A stretch of DNA of 6,121 nt from Chloroflexota bacterium (GTDB taxonomy: Bacteria; Chloroflexota; Ktedonobacteria; Ktedonobacterales; Ktedonobacteraceae), in contig JAJZEJ010000008.1 of NCBI GenBank assembly GCA_021828635.1, positions 1 through 6,121 of the forward strand. Direction: 5' to 3'. The notes under the pieces were generated by a model. That model ran no database searches, was not told the DNA's origin, and saw nothing but the letters and a program-made list of their open reading frames with translations. A program made the translations under genes and the position numbers. Positions 5,435 to 6,121 of this stretch are shown in pieces; positions within the stretch are counted from its first letter, which is position 1; each line of letters begins with the position of its first letter.

Positions 5435-6121
5435 ATGACAGCACCCAATCTACTCATCACAACCCGATTCAACGCCACAAGCACCGCTGCGGACGTCGTA
5501 GCTGGTCTCGACCTCTCTAGCGTCCGTGCCATCGTCACCGGAGCCTCGTCTGGCATCGGCCTTGAGACTGCTCGTGCACTCGCTAGTGCTGGTGCGGGAG
5601 TCACCCTCGCAGTCCGCAATACCGACGCTGGCGCGAAGGTTGCCGAGGACATTGCGAAGTCAACCTGGAATGAGCGTGTGCGCGTCACCGCTCTGGACCT
5701 CGCCAATCAAGCCTCAGTAGCCAACTTTGTCCAGAACTGGAAGGGACCGCTGCATCTGCTGATCAACAATGCAGGGGCCATTCCGAGTACTCTGTCCCGG
5801 ACTGCGGAAGGCTGGGAACTGCAGTTCGCCACCAATTACCTTGGTCACTTCACTCTGGGCCTTGGATTGCATGACGCCCTCGCCGTTGGTGTCCGCGAAC
5901 GGGGCGAGGCACGCATCGTCTCGGTCAGTTCCACAGCACATATGAGATCACCAGTCGTGTTCGACGACATCCACTTTGAACGACGCGAGTACGACCCGCA
6001 GGCGGCCTACGCACAGTCCAAGACCGCCAACTCGTTATTTGCGGTCGAAGCCACGCGCCGATGGGCCGCCGACGGCATCGTCACCAACACTGCCAACCCC
6101 GGCGGTATCGCCACCGGATTG
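5435..6121 (+). CDS. Short-chain dehydrogenase/reductase, C-terminus beyond the window
   Basis: The 229 visible residues form a Rossmann-fold oxidoreductase that uses NAD(P)H to reduce or oxidise a carbonyl or alcohol. The cofactor motif TGASSGIG is at 35-42. Arg61 in LAVRN, just after the second strand, suggests NADP(H). NNAG is at 111-114, the structural Asn134 is in ATNYLGHF, Ser166 is in VSVSS, and the catalytic pair Tyr192 and Lys196 is in YAQSK. NPGG (221-224) follows. The 26-residue gap between Ser and Tyr is longer than the usual 12-13 and is typical of the retinol-dehydrogenase/WWOX-like SDRs, which are normally about 300-330 residues, so some 80-100 residues are missing beyond the edge. 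ATG 5435 has GGGAGA upstream; the ATG at 5413 is out of frame. Base composition is more GC-rich than tetR, especially towards the end. The likely regulator is the adjacent TetR protein. Confidence 0.93.
   Translation, partial: MTAPNLLITTRFNATSTAADVVAGLDLSSVRAIVTGASSGIGLETARALASAGAGVTLAVRNTDAGAKVAEDIAKSTWNERVRVTALDLANQASVANFVQNWKGPLHLLINNAGAIPSTLSRTAEGWELQFATNYLGHFTLGLGLHDALAVGVRERGEARIVSVSSTAHMRSPVVFDDIHFERREYDPQAAYAQSKTANSLFAVEATRRWAADGIVTNTANPGGIATGL

Overview
The window is ordinary bacterial chromosome: about 6.1 kb, dense coding, good Shine-Dalgarno sites and moderate GC. The gene content and the mixed base composition would suit a soil Chloroflexota such as Ktedonobacteria. That is an impression from protein style, not a demonstrated placement.

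Layout. (1) Positions 1-888, minus strand: most of prfA (peptide chain release factor 1), with its C-terminus cut off by the window edge. (2) 889-1339: a 451-bp divergent intergenic region with several inverted repeats and candidate promoters in both directions. (3) 1340-2278, plus strand: an ATP-grasp enzyme of unknown substrate. (4) 2405-4320, plus strand: a likely two-gene operon of an acyl-CoA dehydrogenase of the ACAD10/ACAD11/LvaC type and a histidine phosphatase, 23 bp apart. (5) 4321-4622: a non-coding, repeat-rich block. It holds a long near-perfect hairpin (26 bp perfect, 34 bp with two single-base bulges), a degenerate direct copy of one arm 72 bp upstream, and a second nested inverted repeat. 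(6) 4623-5262: a TetR-family regulator with a textbook promoter (TTGCAA, 17 bp, TATAAT) and a palindrome overlapping the -10 box. (7) 5263-5434: an AT-rich spacer with an operator-like sequence matching the tetR one at 16 of 22 positions, and a 9-bp inverted repeat. (8) 5435-6121, plus strand: the first 229 codons of an NADP-type short-chain dehydrogenase (SDR), cut by the window end.

How the parts fit. prfA is a housekeeping translation gene transcribed away from the rest. The dehydrogenase and phosphatase are probably co-transcribed and may act on phosphorylated or hydroxylated acyl-CoA intermediates. The TetR protein probably controls itself and the downstream SDR through a shared AATGA-N12-TCATT site. 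No CRISPR array, tRNA, rRNA or intact insertion sequence was seen. The most unusual parts are the hairpin/repeat block at 4326-4547 and the shared operator pair. I found no clear evidence of a wholly new system.
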